DNA of 64,000 nucleotides from Deltaproteobacteria bacterium (GTDB taxonomy: Bacteria > Myxococcota_A > Polyangia > Polyangiales > Ga0077539), in contig JACRDB010000160.1 of assembly GCA_016218725.1 (NCBI GenBank), forward strand, positions 1-64,000, written 5' to 3'. Positions within the stretch are counted from its first letter, which is position 1. Each line of letters begins with the position of its first letter. The notes below the pieces were generated by a model. That model ran no database searches, was not told the origin of the DNA, and saw nothing but the letters and a program-made list of their open reading frames with translations. Positions 7,332-15,306 of this stretch are shown here, piece after piece. The position numbers were made by a program, and so were the translations under genes.

Positions 7332-8168
7332 CTACGGCTCCGGCGTCAGCGCCGCGTGGCCGTAGGGCGAGAGCCCCGCGCGCAGCACCCGGTAGCCCGC
7401 CTCCCGCGCCTCGGCGCGCACGTCCTCCACGGAGAGCCTCACGGCGAAGCCCGCGTTCCACAGGAAGGTCCCCCCGGGCGCGCGCTCCGACGGCGCCCCC
7501 AGCGCGCGGCAGGCGCCCCGGAGCCAGCGCACGGAGCGACCCTCGGCGGCCTCGGCGGTCCTCGGGAGGAAGCTCAGGAGCACGGGCCCCCGCGGGCACA
7601 CCCCGCGCGCCGCGCGCAGGAGCGCCACGCGCGCGTCCCTCTCGCAGACGTGCGACAGGCTCCCCCAGCCGAGCACCACGGCGTCGAAGGGCGAGCCCTC
7701 CAGGAGCCCCCGGAGCGGGCCGTCGCCCTGGCGCTGGAAGCGCACCAGGTCGTCGTAGGCGCCGCGCTCCACGCGCGCCCCGGGGTCGCCTTCGCAGGCC
7801 TCCCTCGCGCGCGCGCAGAGCGCCTCACAGGGCTCGAAGGCCCGCACGGTCCAGCCACGGGCGCGCAGCGGCCCCAGCTCGCGCCCCCCCCCGGCGCCGC
7901 CCAGGAGGAGCGCCCCCGGCGGCGCGAAGGCGTCCAGCGCGAGGAGCTCCTCCTCCCAGGGGAAGAGCCCCCTCGCGTAGAGCGCCCCGCGCGGCGCGTA
8001 CGTCCCCTGCGCGGCGTAGAGCGCCGCGGTCACGGCCGCCCGCGCCTCGGGCGGCGTGAGGCCCCACGCCAGCTCGTCCCGCACCAGCGCCTCCAGCGCC
8101 TGCGCCTTCGAGAAGCCCCGGTCCAGGGACACGATGCCCCGGAGCCACCACGGCACCGCCGTCGCCAT
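7332..8168 (-). CDS. SAM-dependent methyltransferase
   Basis: A 278-residue Rossmann-fold protein. A helical N-terminal cap precedes the SAM-binding loop ALLLGGAGGGRELGPL (about residues 84-99), an acidic second strand end FEPCEAL, and the motif IV strand FDAVVLGWGSLSHV (about 159-172), where class I enzymes contact substrate. The C-terminal strands include VLLSFLPR and the final hairpin YRVLRAGLSPYGHAALT. The substrate is unknown. It sits 30 bases upstream of the TruC-M23 gene on the same strand and may share its transcript. An inverted repeat GTTAC/GTAAC lies about 60 bases upstream of its start (8226-8241). Confidence 0.7.
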   Translation of the reverse strand: MATAVPWWLRGIVSLDRGFSKAQALEALVRDELAWGLTPPEARAAVTAALYAAQGTYAPRGALYARGLFPWEEELLALDAFAPPGALLLGGAGGGRELGPLRARGWTVRAFEPCEALCARAREACEGDPGARVERGAYDDLVRFQRQGDGPLRGLLEGSPFDAVVLGWGSLSHVCERDARVALLRAARGVCPRGPVLLSFLPRTAEAAEGRSVRWLRGACRALGAPSERAPGGTFLWNAGFAVRLSVEDVRAEAREAGYRVLRAGLSPYGHAALTPEP

Positions 8169-8278
8169 GGCCGACTCTACCGCCGTGGCGCGCCGGGCTG
8201 GCCAACCCTCGGGCAGGGAACGCTCGTTACTGCGCCGTAACCACGTAGAAACATAAGTAATTCCGCGAGGTTATGCGC

Positions 8279-9940
8279 TCATGGCAGGAGCGGCGGGGCG
8301 TCGCGCCGGGGCTCCGCGGGGGCGCTCTCGGGGAAGAGCGTCGGGCGCCCGGAGCGCACGGCCAGGACGCCCCCGAGGCGGGTCCTCGCGGTGCGCTCGC
8401 TCACGCCGTCGAGCAGGTGCCAGGCGGCCTGGAGGCGCTCGGGGGTGACATCGAGGAGGATGAAGCCCCGGCGGGAGAGGTCTACGAATTTGAACTGGGG
8501 GTTCGACGCCCGGATGGTGGTCAGCAGGCTGGTGCCGAGGTCCGGGAACCCGGGCGCGCTGACGGCCGGGGTGACCAGCTCCACGCCGACGGAGCCCCGG
8601 CCGGTGGCGGGGTCATAGGCCATGGGGTCCCTGGGGCGCTCGACCAGGTCCGCGCCCCAGGAGCTATGGATGTCCCCGGTGAGCACCACCACGTCGCTCA
8701 CGCCCATCTCCCGGAGGAGCCCGAAGAAGCGAGCGCGCGCGGCGGGGTAGCCGTCCCACTGGTCCACGTTCACGAACTGCTCGACGCGGGTCATCATCAC
8801 CTGCTGGCCGACGAGCTTCCAGCGGGCGCGGGACGCTCGCACGGTCTCGCCGAGCCAGCGCTCCTGGTCCGCGCCCAGGAGCTGCCGATCGGGGGTCGCC
8901 ACGCCGCCGTCGGTGAAGGCCGGCTGCTCCTCGCGGCCCCAGCTGCGGGTGTCCAGGAGCACCAGCTCGGCGAGGTCCCCGAACGCCAGCGAGCGCCAGG
9001 AGCGCCCGTCGGGCGAATCCCGGGTGGGCATCCACTCGAACCACGCCTGGGTGGCGGCGGCGCGGCGGTCTGTCCAGCGGCCCTCGGTGGCGGGGTCATG
9101 GTTCTCTGCGCCGCCCTGCCAGGCGTTGTCCGCGAACTCGTGGTCGTCCCAGATGGCGATCATCGGGTGCTGGCGGTGCACGGCGCGCACGTCCGGGTCC
9201 CGGCGGTAGTGGGCGTACCTCCGGCGGTAGTCCGCGAGGGTCCTGCACTCCGTGGGCGGGTCGTAGGTGCGCACGCCGCCGTACTCTCCGTTGCCGTACT
9301 CGTAGATGTAGTCCCCGAGGTGCACCACGGCGTCCAGGTCCGCCAGCCGCGCCACCTGGCGGTAGGCGAAGAAATACCCGTGGGCGTAGCTGGCGCAGGA
9401 CACCACGGCGAGCCGGAGCCTCGCGGTGGCGCCCAGCGGGGCCGTGCGGGTGCGCCCCACCGGCGACGTGGCCCCGAGGGCGCTGAAGCGGTAGTAGTAC
9501 GTGCGCGCCGGAGCGAGGCCCGTGGCGTCCACCTTGACGGTGAAGTCCCGCGAGGGGTCCGCGCGGGCCATTCCACCGCGGGGGTTCTGCGTGAAGCCAG
9601 GGTCCTCGGCCAGCTCCCAGCGGACCTCCACCGGGGCCATGGCGCCCGCGTCTGGTGTGACGCGGGTCCAGAGCACCACCGCGTCGGGGAGCGGGTCACC
9701 GCTGACGACCCCGTGGGCGAAGCGGGGATTGGGGTCGGGCTCCGTGGACGCGGGCACGGGGCTCCAGCCCTCCTCGGCGGCGTCCGGGGTGTCCGCCGCG
9801 GTAGCGTCCATCGGGTCTGGCACATCGCGCATGGCGTCCACCGTAGCATCCCCGGGCGGCGGCACGGCGTCCTCGCAGCCCGCGGCCGCGGCCAGCGCGG
9901 CCACCTGGAGGAACGCGCGCCGAGAGAGCTCTTCGTTCAT
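8279..9940 (-). CDS. phoD: Alkaline phosphatase D (PhoD-like), Tat-exported
   Basis: A 553-residue phosphodiesterase/phosphatase of the PhoD family, a calcium- and iron-dependent enzyme that releases phosphate from organic phosphoesters outside the cytoplasm. The N-terminus carries a twin-arginine motif (SRRAFLQ) and a hydrophobic stretch ending in AAAAGC, so it is probably a Tat-exported lipoprotein. The PhoD N-terminal domain (about 60-150) includes GVVSGDP and VVLWTRVTP; the catalytic part contains VVSCASY (metal-binding Cys), HLGDYIYEY, IWDDHEFADNAW and LTGDIHSSW. ATG 9940 was chosen over the longer frame because the Tat motif starts there. An upstream extension of 62 codons has no homology features. 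Confidence 0.92.
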   Translation of the reverse strand: MNEELSRRAFLQVAALAAAAGCEDAVPPPGDATVDAMRDVPDPMDATAADTPDAAEEGWSPVPASTEPDPNPRFAHGVVSGDPLPDAVVLWTRVTPDAGAMAPVEVRWELAEDPGFTQNPRGGMARADPSRDFTVKVDATGLAPARTYYYRFSALGATSPVGRTRTAPLGATARLRLAVVSCASYAHGYFFAYRQVARLADLDAVVHLGDYIYEYGNGEYGGVRTYDPPTECRTLADYRRRYAHYRRDPDVRAVHRQHPMIAIWDDHEFADNAWQGGAENHDPATEGRWTDRRAAATQAWFEWMPTRDSPDGRSWRSLAFGDLAELVLLDTRSWGREEQPAFTDGGVATPDRQLLGADQERWLGETVRASRARWKLVGQQVMMTRVEQFVNVDQWDGYPAARARFFGLLREMGVSDVVVLTGDIHSSWGADLVERPRDPMAYDPATGRGSVGVELVTPAVSAPGFPDLGTSLLTTIRASNPQFKFVDLSRRGFILLDVTPERLQAAWHLLDGVSERTARTRLGGVLAVRSGRPTLFPESAPAEPRRDAPPLLP

Positions 9941-10007
9941 GATCGATGGTGCATCGCCCTCGCGCGCAGCCCCGTCAAGAGCGCACGATGTTCGGCGCTG
10001 ACGTTGA

Positions 10008-10781
10008 TCAAGGGATGCGCTCGGGGCCGAGGCGGTCCAGGAGCCCGAGGAGCCCATCCAAAATCGTGTACGGGTGCGGCGGACAGCCTGGGATGAACAG
10101 GTCCACGGGGACCACCGAGGAGGCACCCTCGTGGGCCTCCGGGTGCCCGGCGTAGGGGCCGCCGGAGATGGCGCAGGCCCCGACGGCGATCACGATCCTG
10201 GGCGCAGGCACCGCGTCGTAGGTCTTCCGGAGCGCCAGCTTCATGTTCTCGGTCACCGGTCCGGTGATCAGGAGCCCGTCGGCGTGCCTGGGCGAGGCCA
10301 CGTATTGGATCCCGAAGCGCCCCAGGTCGAACACGACGGTCCCCAGCACGTTCACGTCCGCCTCGCAGGCGTTGCAGCCCCCGCAGCTCACCTGCCGGAG
10401 CTTGAGCGAGCGCTTGAAGAGCTTCAGCATCTTGTGGTCCAGGGCCTGGACCCTGGCCAGGGCGCTCCCTCGAAGCACCAGGTCCTCTCGCTTGCGCGCC
10501 GCCAGGCGGTGCTCGGTGCCAGGAGTGATCGCCCCTTCGGGGCACGCCAGGGTGCACGCCTGACAGAAGAGGCAGCGCCCGAGGTCGAGCCCCAGGCCCT
10601 CGGCGTCCACCTTGAGGGCGTCCGTGGGACACGCCTCGACGCAGTCCCTACAGCCCTCGGGGCAGCGCGCGGGGTCCAACGCCGGGCGCCCACGGAAGCG
10701 GTCCGGCAGGGTCGCCGGCGCCTCGGGGTACGCCACCGTCTGGTGCCCCTGGTGATACCTCGCCAGAAGAAGGTGCAGCAA
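10008..10781 (-). CDS. Hydrogenase-4-like small subunit with ferredoxin domain (HyfI/HyfH fusion)
   Basis: A 257-residue peripheral-arm electron carrier. Residues about 38-85 hold two [4Fe-4S] ferredoxin motifs (CPEGCRDCVEACP and CLFCQACTLACP). The rest is a NuoB/HyfI-type subunit with the cysteines of the terminal cluster intact: CGGCNACE, GACAISGG and PGCPPHP. In most relatives these are two separate genes (HyfH and HyfI). The start is TTG 10781, with AGAGGAA a few bases upstream and overlapping the stop of the large-subunit gene. Last gene of the operon; it should pass electrons to or from the large subunit beside it. Confidence 0.85.
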   Translation of the reverse strand: MLHLLLARYHQGHQTVAYPEAPATLPDRFRGRPALDPARCPEGCRDCVEACPTDALKVDAEGLGLDLGRCLFCQACTLACPEGAITPGTEHRLAARKREDLVLRGSALARVQALDHKMLKLFKRSLKLRQVSCGGCNACEADVNVLGTVVFDLGRFGIQYVASPRHADGLLITGPVTENMKLALRKTYDAVPAPRIVIAVGACAISGGPYAGHPEAHEGASSVVPVDLFIPGCPPHPYTILDGLLGLLDRLGPERIP

Positions 10782-10789
10782 CGGTTCCT

Positions 10790-12310
10790 CTAAAGGTCCT
10801 GCCCGCAGTAGGACAGGTTGAAGCTCTTGTTACAGAGCGGAAAATCCGACAGTTGCTGGCCCCTCATGGCCAGCGCCAGCCCGGGCCAGTTGTGGAACGA
10901 CGGATCCACGACCTTGTAGGTTGAGAAGCGCCCCGCTTCATCGGTCAGGGCCACGTGGCAGAGCTCACCCCTCCAGCCCTCGACCAGCGCCACGGCGAGG
11001 TGCCCGCCCCGAGGCGCCGGGCACTCCCGCGCGGTGGGCCCCCTGGGCAGCTCGCCGAGCTGGGCGCGCAGGTACTCGATGGAGCGCTCGATCTCCAACC
11101 AGCGCACGTACGCCCGCGCGAACACGTCCCCGGAGTCGGCGGTCGAGATCGGCAGGTGTACGAGGCGGTAGATGCCCGCGGGGTGCGTCTTCCTTACGTC
11201 ACGACGCAGCCCGCAGGCGCGGCTCGCCGGACCGACGAGCCCCAGCGCCGCGGCCGTCGCCGCGTCAAGGCGCCCCGTGTCCTCCAGGCGGGCCATCACC
11301 GACGGCGCGTCCCAGAGGAGCTTGACCGCCTCGGTGACGTCCCTCGCGGCGCGGTCCAGCCGCTTCCGGAGCTCCGCCGCCCGCTCCGGCTCCAGGTCGA
11401 AGGCGACCCCTCCAGGCCGCAGGAGCCCGCGCCCGAAGCGACTGCCACACAACACCGCGGTCATGTTCAGGAAGTCCCCACGAAGGCGCCCGCAGTAGGA
11501 CGCTGTAGGTAGGAAACCTACATCCCCGGCGAGCGCCCCGAGGTCACCGGTGTGGTTCGCCAGGCGCTCCAGCTCCAGCGCCACGCCGCGCAGCGCGCAT
11601 GCCCTGGCCGAGGCCCCGCTGGCCCCGAGCGCCTCCCGGAGCTGGCAATAGGCCGTCGCGTGGCCGACGGTGGTGTCCCCGGCCAGGGTCTCCATGTAAT
11701 GAATGGTGCGCTTCCCGGGGCCTCCCAGCAGGCTCCTCTCGACGCCTCGGTGCTGGTACCCGAGGGAGACCTCCAGGTGCATGACATGCTCGCCGTGGCA
11801 CTGGAACCGGAAGTGCCCGGGCTCGATCACCCCCGCGTGGACAGGCCCCACGGCCACCTCGTGGACCTCTTCCCCGTCGACGCGGAAGAAGTCCATCACG
11901 CCTACGGTGAGGGGGTCCTCGGGCGCGCGACCCCAGGCGTCCCTGGGCGCGCGGTAGCTGCGGTGAAAGCGCACGGGCTTGAACCACGGGTGCCCCCGGG
12001 GCACGACCCCCCACTGCTCGGCCACCTCGCGCTCGAAGAGCTGCACCTCCGGGCACGACGGGGTCATGGACGGGAACTCGTCCCCGTCGAGCGTCGCGGA
12101 GCCGCACTCCAGGAGCCCCGCGGCGTCGTCCGCGAGCACCACGTACAGCGCCAGGCGCTCCCCTCTCGGCGCGCCGAAGAGCGCGCTCACCCGGCGACCG
12201 CGCGCCGACGCCGTCTCGATCGCCTCGCGGAGCGCGTCCAGGGTGAGCTCGGGCACGGCGTTCTGGGACACGGCCGCGCCGTTGGGCAGCGCCAGGAGCG
12301 CCTCGGTCAT
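10790..12310 (-). CDS. Hydrogenase-4-like large subunit (NuoC-NuoD fusion) lacking Ni ligands
   Basis: A 506-residue protein with an N-terminal NuoC-like domain (about 1-130, including CPEVQLFEREVAEQWGV) and a C-terminal NuoD/HyfG-like domain starting at GPVHAGVIEPGHFRF (155-169). In [NiFe] hydrogenases the first metal motif is RxCGxC; here the equivalent stretch is METLAGDTTVGH (206-217), without either cysteine. The C-terminal motif is CNKSFNLSYCGQDL rather than DPCxxC. It therefore cannot bind the NiFe site in the usual way and resembles the hydrogenase-related complexes lacking nickel ligands. Start ATG 12310 overlaps the stop of the upstream membrane subunit (ATGA). Confidence 0.85.
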   Translation of the reverse strand: MTEALLALPNGAAVSQNAVPELTLDALREAIETASARGRRVSALFGAPRGERLALYVVLADDAAGLLECGSATLDGDEFPSMTPSCPEVQLFEREVAEQWGVVPRGHPWFKPVRFHRSYRAPRDAWGRAPEDPLTVGVMDFFRVDGEEVHEVAVGPVHAGVIEPGHFRFQCHGEHVMHLEVSLGYQHRGVERSLLGGPGKRTIHYMETLAGDTTVGHATAYCQLREALGASGASARACALRGVALELERLANHTGDLGALAGDVGFLPTASYCGRLRGDFLNMTAVLCGSRFGRGLLRPGGVAFDLEPERAAELRKRLDRAARDVTEAVKLLWDAPSVMARLEDTGRLDAATAAALGLVGPASRACGLRRDVRKTHPAGIYRLVHLPISTADSGDVFARAYVRWLEIERSIEYLRAQLGELPRGPTARECPAPRGGHLAVALVEGWRGELCHVALTDEAGRFSTYKVVDPSFHNWPGLALAMRGQQLSDFPLCNKSFNLSYCGQDL

Positions 12311-13743
12311 CGCCCGGTCTCCACGAAGAGCGCCGCCGCGCGCAGCGCCTGGTCCAGCCACGGCGGCACCCAGACCCCGAGGACCAGCTCGGCCAGGAGC
12401 AGCGCCGCCGCGGGGCCCACGGTGCCCGGTCCATCGCGGTACCCGGAGGAGGGCAGCGGCTCCCGGGGCGTCCCCTGGGCCACCGCCAGCACGGTCCCTC
12501 CCATCCCCACGAACACGACGAACAGCAGCAGCAGGAACGCCGCGGCGACCCCGGGGCGTCCGGTGGCCACGGCGCCCCGGAGGATCGTGAACTCGCTCAG
12601 GAAGTGCCCGAAGGGCGGAGACCCGGTGGCCGCGAAGAAGCCACCCAGGAAGAGCGCCCCGGAGGCGGGCACGCGCCGCAGCGCGCCGCTGACCTCGTCC
12701 AGGGACTTGCTCCCGTACGATCGGTGGATGTTCGCCGCCGCCAGGAACAGCACCCCCTTGGTGAGCGTGTTGTTCACCAGGTGCAGGAGCGCCCCGAAGG
12801 TCGCCAGGCCCCCGAGGCCGATCCCCAGGAGGAGGATCCCCATGTGCTCCACGCTGGAGTACGCCAGCATGCGCTTGAAATCTCGCTGCCTGGCCATGAA
12901 GACCCCCGCCACGGCCATGGACAGGAGCCCCATCGCCACGAAGAGCTCCCGCGCGAAGGCCCCCTCGCCCGCGACCGCGCAGAGCTGGTAGAAGCGCAGG
13001 AGCGCCAGGAAGGCGCAGGTGGTCAGCCCCCCCGCCAGGAGCGCCCCCACCAGCCCCGGCGCCTCGCCGTAGGCGTCGGGCTTCCAGGTGTGCATGGGCG
13101 CCAGCCCCATCTTGGTGCCGTACCCCACCAGCAGCAGCACGAAGGCCGTATGGAGCCACGGCCGCGAGAGCCGCGGCGCGTCGATGAGGAGCGTCGCCGT
13201 GAGGAGCGATCCCTCGCGCCCCGCCTGGAGGCCCGCGTACGCCAGGAAGAAGGTCCCGAGGAGGGCCAGCGCGATCCCGATGGCCCCCAGGAGGAGGTAC
13301 TTCCAGGTGGCCTCCAGCGAGCGAGGGTTCTGCTTGAAGTACAAGAGCGGCGCCGACGCCAGGGTGTTCGCCTCCAGGGCCACCCAGAGGAGCCCCAGGT
13401 GCTGCGACACGATGCTCAGGGTCATCATCGCGAGGAAGGCGAGGAGCGCGGCGCAGAAGAGCCTGTTCGGGCGGTCCGGCTGCCCCGCCAGGTACGCGGG
13501 GAGATACAGCGAACAGACGAAGAAGAGCCCGGACACCAGCGGCAGCGCGACGCGGCCGAGCGGGTCGATGGCCAGCCAGGCCCCGGCCGGCGGCGGCGGT
13601 CCCTCGAGCGCCACGAGCACCAGCGAGAGGTGCGCCGCGGCGCCGAGGGGCACCAGCCACGCCCTCCCCCTGCCGCCCGGCCACAGCGCCGCGGCGGGCG
13701 CCAGCAGCAGCGGTACGAGCACCAACGCGAGCTCCACGGTCAC
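12307..13743 (-). CDS. Proton-translocating membrane subunit, HyfF-like
   Basis: A 478-residue polytopic protein of the complex I antiporter-like family (NuoL/M/N, HyfF). About 14 hydrophobic segments are visible. Key elements are LLWVALEANTL (the conserved glutamate of TM5), GYGTKMGLAPMHTWKPDAYGEAP (lysine of TM7 plus the conserved His-Trp-Pro-like loop), and DFKRMLAYSSVEHMG (lysine-rich loop before TM10). These residues form the proton path in relatives. GTG start 13743 overlaps the stop of the HyfE-like gene (GTGA) and its own stop overlaps the large-subunit start, indicating coupled translation. Confidence 0.88.
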   Translation of the reverse strand: MTVELALVLVPLLLAPAAALWPGGRGRAWLVPLGAAAHLSLVLVALEGPPPPAGAWLAIDPLGRVALPLVSGLFFVCSLYLPAYLAGQPDRPNRLFCAALLAFLAMMTLSIVSQHLGLLWVALEANTLASAPLLYFKQNPRSLEATWKYLLLGAIGIALALLGTFFLAYAGLQAGREGSLLTATLLIDAPRLSRPWLHTAFVLLLVGYGTKMGLAPMHTWKPDAYGEAPGLVGALLAGGLTTCAFLALLRFYQLCAVAGEGAFARELFVAMGLLSMAVAGVFMARQRDFKRMLAYSSVEHMGILLLGIGLGGLATFGALLHLVNNTLTKGVLFLAAANIHRSYGSKSLDEVSGALRRVPASGALFLGGFFAATGSPPFGHFLSEFTILRGAVATGRPGVAAAFLLLLFVVFVGMGGTVLAVAQGTPREPLPSSGYRDGPGTVGPAAALLLAELVLGVWVPPWLDQALRAAALFVETGR

Positions 13744-14381
13744 TCCTTCAGGGCGTCGAGGCTCGCCACGTCCTGGGAGGCGAGCGCGCGGTTGAGGTGT
13801 CCGATCACGATCCCGATGACGAAGGTCGCCACCAGGAGGTCCAGGAGGACGCCCACCTCGACCAGCGAGGGCATCGCGTCATGGAGGGTAAGCCCCATGA
13901 TGAAGACGCCGTTCTCCAGCACCAGGTAGCCCACCACCTGGGTGATGGCCTTGCGCCGCGTGCAGAGCAGCAGGAACCCGGTGAGCACCGTCGCCAGCGA
14001 GGCCGGCACCAGGAGCGAGCCCCGGTGCTCGGGCGCCAGCGGAAGCCGGTCGGTGAAGAGCACCGCCGCGCCGAGCGCCAGGGCACCCAGGAGCAGCGAC
14101 GCCACGAAGCTCACGTAGGGCTCGGTCTCCCGCCGGATCGAGGCGTCCCGCAGCGCGCGGTGCAGGAGCCACGGGATGAACGCGCCCTTGATCGCCACCA
14201 CGGAGGCAGCCACGAGCGCCGGGCGCGGCGCCAGCCCCCCGTGCACGAGCACCGTCAATACGCCCAGGAGCACTCCCTGGAGCGCCGTGGCGTTGATGGC
14301 CGCCCGCAGCCGGCTCGTCCCGAGCGGGAGGAAGTTCATCAGGAGGACCAGCACCAGCAGGGGGTCTACCGCGGAGGACAT
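13740..14381 (-). CDS. HyfE-like membrane subunit (NuoK-related)
   Basis: A 213-residue hydrophobic protein with about six or seven transmembrane segments. The C-terminal half (KAITQVVGYLVLENGVFIMGLTL with an intramembrane glutamate in LENG) matches the NuoK/MnhC-like core of HyfE, and EVGVLLDLLVATFVIGIVIGHL gives the second conserved acidic helix. Such subunits link the antiporter-like subunits and carry protons. It lies 4 bases downstream of the HyfC-like gene and overlaps the HyfF-like gene. Confidence 0.8.
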   Translation of the reverse strand: MSSAVDPLLVLVLLMNFLPLGTSRLRAAINATALQGVLLGVLTVLVHGGLAPRPALVAASVVAIKGAFIPWLLHRALRDASIRRETEPYVSFVASLLLGALALGAAVLFTDRLPLAPEHRGSLLVPASLATVLTGFLLLCTRRKAITQVVGYLVLENGVFIMGLTLHDAMPSLVEVGVLLDLLVATFVIGIVIGHLNRALASQDVASLDALKE

Positions 14382-14385
14382 CGGG

Positions 14386-15306
14386 TCACCGCACCAGGAA
14401 GAGCGGCCCGAAGGCCGCCAGCACGCACGCCGCGACCAGCAGGCTCGGCACCTTCGGGAGCCGCAGCCGCGCCATCACCCCTTCGACCACGCCCACCGCC
14501 GCCGCGAGGCCCAGGCTCGCCGCCGCGAAGAGCGCCCAGGCGAGCCACGGGTCCAGGCCTCCGAGCGGCGCGGCCACGGCGAGCACCAGCGCGCCGAAGA
14601 CGAAGAGCTTCATGGCCGCGCCGTAGTGCACCAGCCCGAGCAGGGGGCCGCTGTGGTCGAGCACCAGCACCTCGTGGATCATGGTGAGCTCCAGGTGCGT
14701 AGCAGGATCATCGAAGGGGATCCGGCTGTTCTCCGCGAGGAGCACCACGAACCAGCTCACCACCACGGACGCGAGCGCCGCGCCCGCCGTGCCCCAGGCG
14801 GCGCCCACCGCGGGGCCGAGCATGCCCGAGAGCGAGGCGGACCCCGACGCGCGCCCGAGCACCAGCAGCCCGAAGAACAGCGACGGCTCCGCCAGCGCGG
14901 AGAAGGTCGCCTCGCGCGCCGCCCCCATGCCCTCGAAGGCCGAGCCGGTGTCCAGCGCCGCCGCGATGGTGAAGAAGCGCCCGAGCCCGAGCGCGTACGC
15001 GAAGAGCACGAAGTCACCCTCGAAGCTGATCGGCGCGCGGTGCCCCCCGAGCGGCACCAGGAGCGCCGCCAGGAGCGTGGTGACCAGCCCCACCGCCGGC
15101 CCGGCGACGAACACCCAGGTGGTTGTACGACTCCGCACCATCCCCTTGCGCAGCAGCTTCGCGAGGTCATGGTAGGGCTGCAGGAGCGGCGGCCCCCTGC
15201 GCCCTGCCAGGAGCGCCTTGGTCCTGGCGATCACCCCGACCAGCAGCGGGGGCATCGCCAGCACGAACACAAGGTGGACCAGCACGTGCGCGGCTCGCAC
15301 GGTCAC
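14386..15306 (-). CDS. HyfC-like membrane subunit (NuoH/ND1 family)
   Basis: A 306-residue membrane protein of the NuoH/HycD/HyfC family, which anchors the soluble arm to the membrane. Eight or so helices are visible. Diagnostic stretches are ALLAGRRGPPLLQPYHDLAKLLRK at the first loop and LAENSRIPFDDPATHLELTMIHEVLVLDHSGP, whose conserved acidic residues line the quinone or proton chamber in relatives. GTG start 15306 overlaps the HyfB-like stop (GTGA). Confidence 0.9.
   Translation of the reverse strand: MTVRAAHVLVHLVFVLAMPPLLVGVIARTKALLAGRRGPPLLQPYHDLAKLLRKGMVRSRTTTWVFVAGPAVGLVTTLLAALLVPLGGHRAPISFEGDFVLFAYALGLGRFFTIAAALDTGSAFEGMGAAREATFSALAEPSLFFGLLVLGRASGSASLSGMLGPAVGAAWGTAGAALASVVVSWFVVLLAENSRIPFDDPATHLELTMIHEVLVLDHSGPLLGLVHYGAAMKLFVFGALVLAVAAPLGGLDPWLAWALFAAASLGLAAAVGVVEGVMARLRLPKVPSLLVAACVLAAFGPLFLVR

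Noticed and set aside
6183..8240. 685-residue plus-strand frame opposite the TruC-M23 and methyltransferase genes
   Set aside because: Translation is His/Arg/Pro-rich shadow sequence; the minus-strand genes have clear family motifs.
10790..12310. Calling this operon a hydrogenase or formate hydrogenlyase
   Set aside because: Both nickel-binding cysteine motifs of the large subunit are altered and no maturation genes are present, so that function is not supported.
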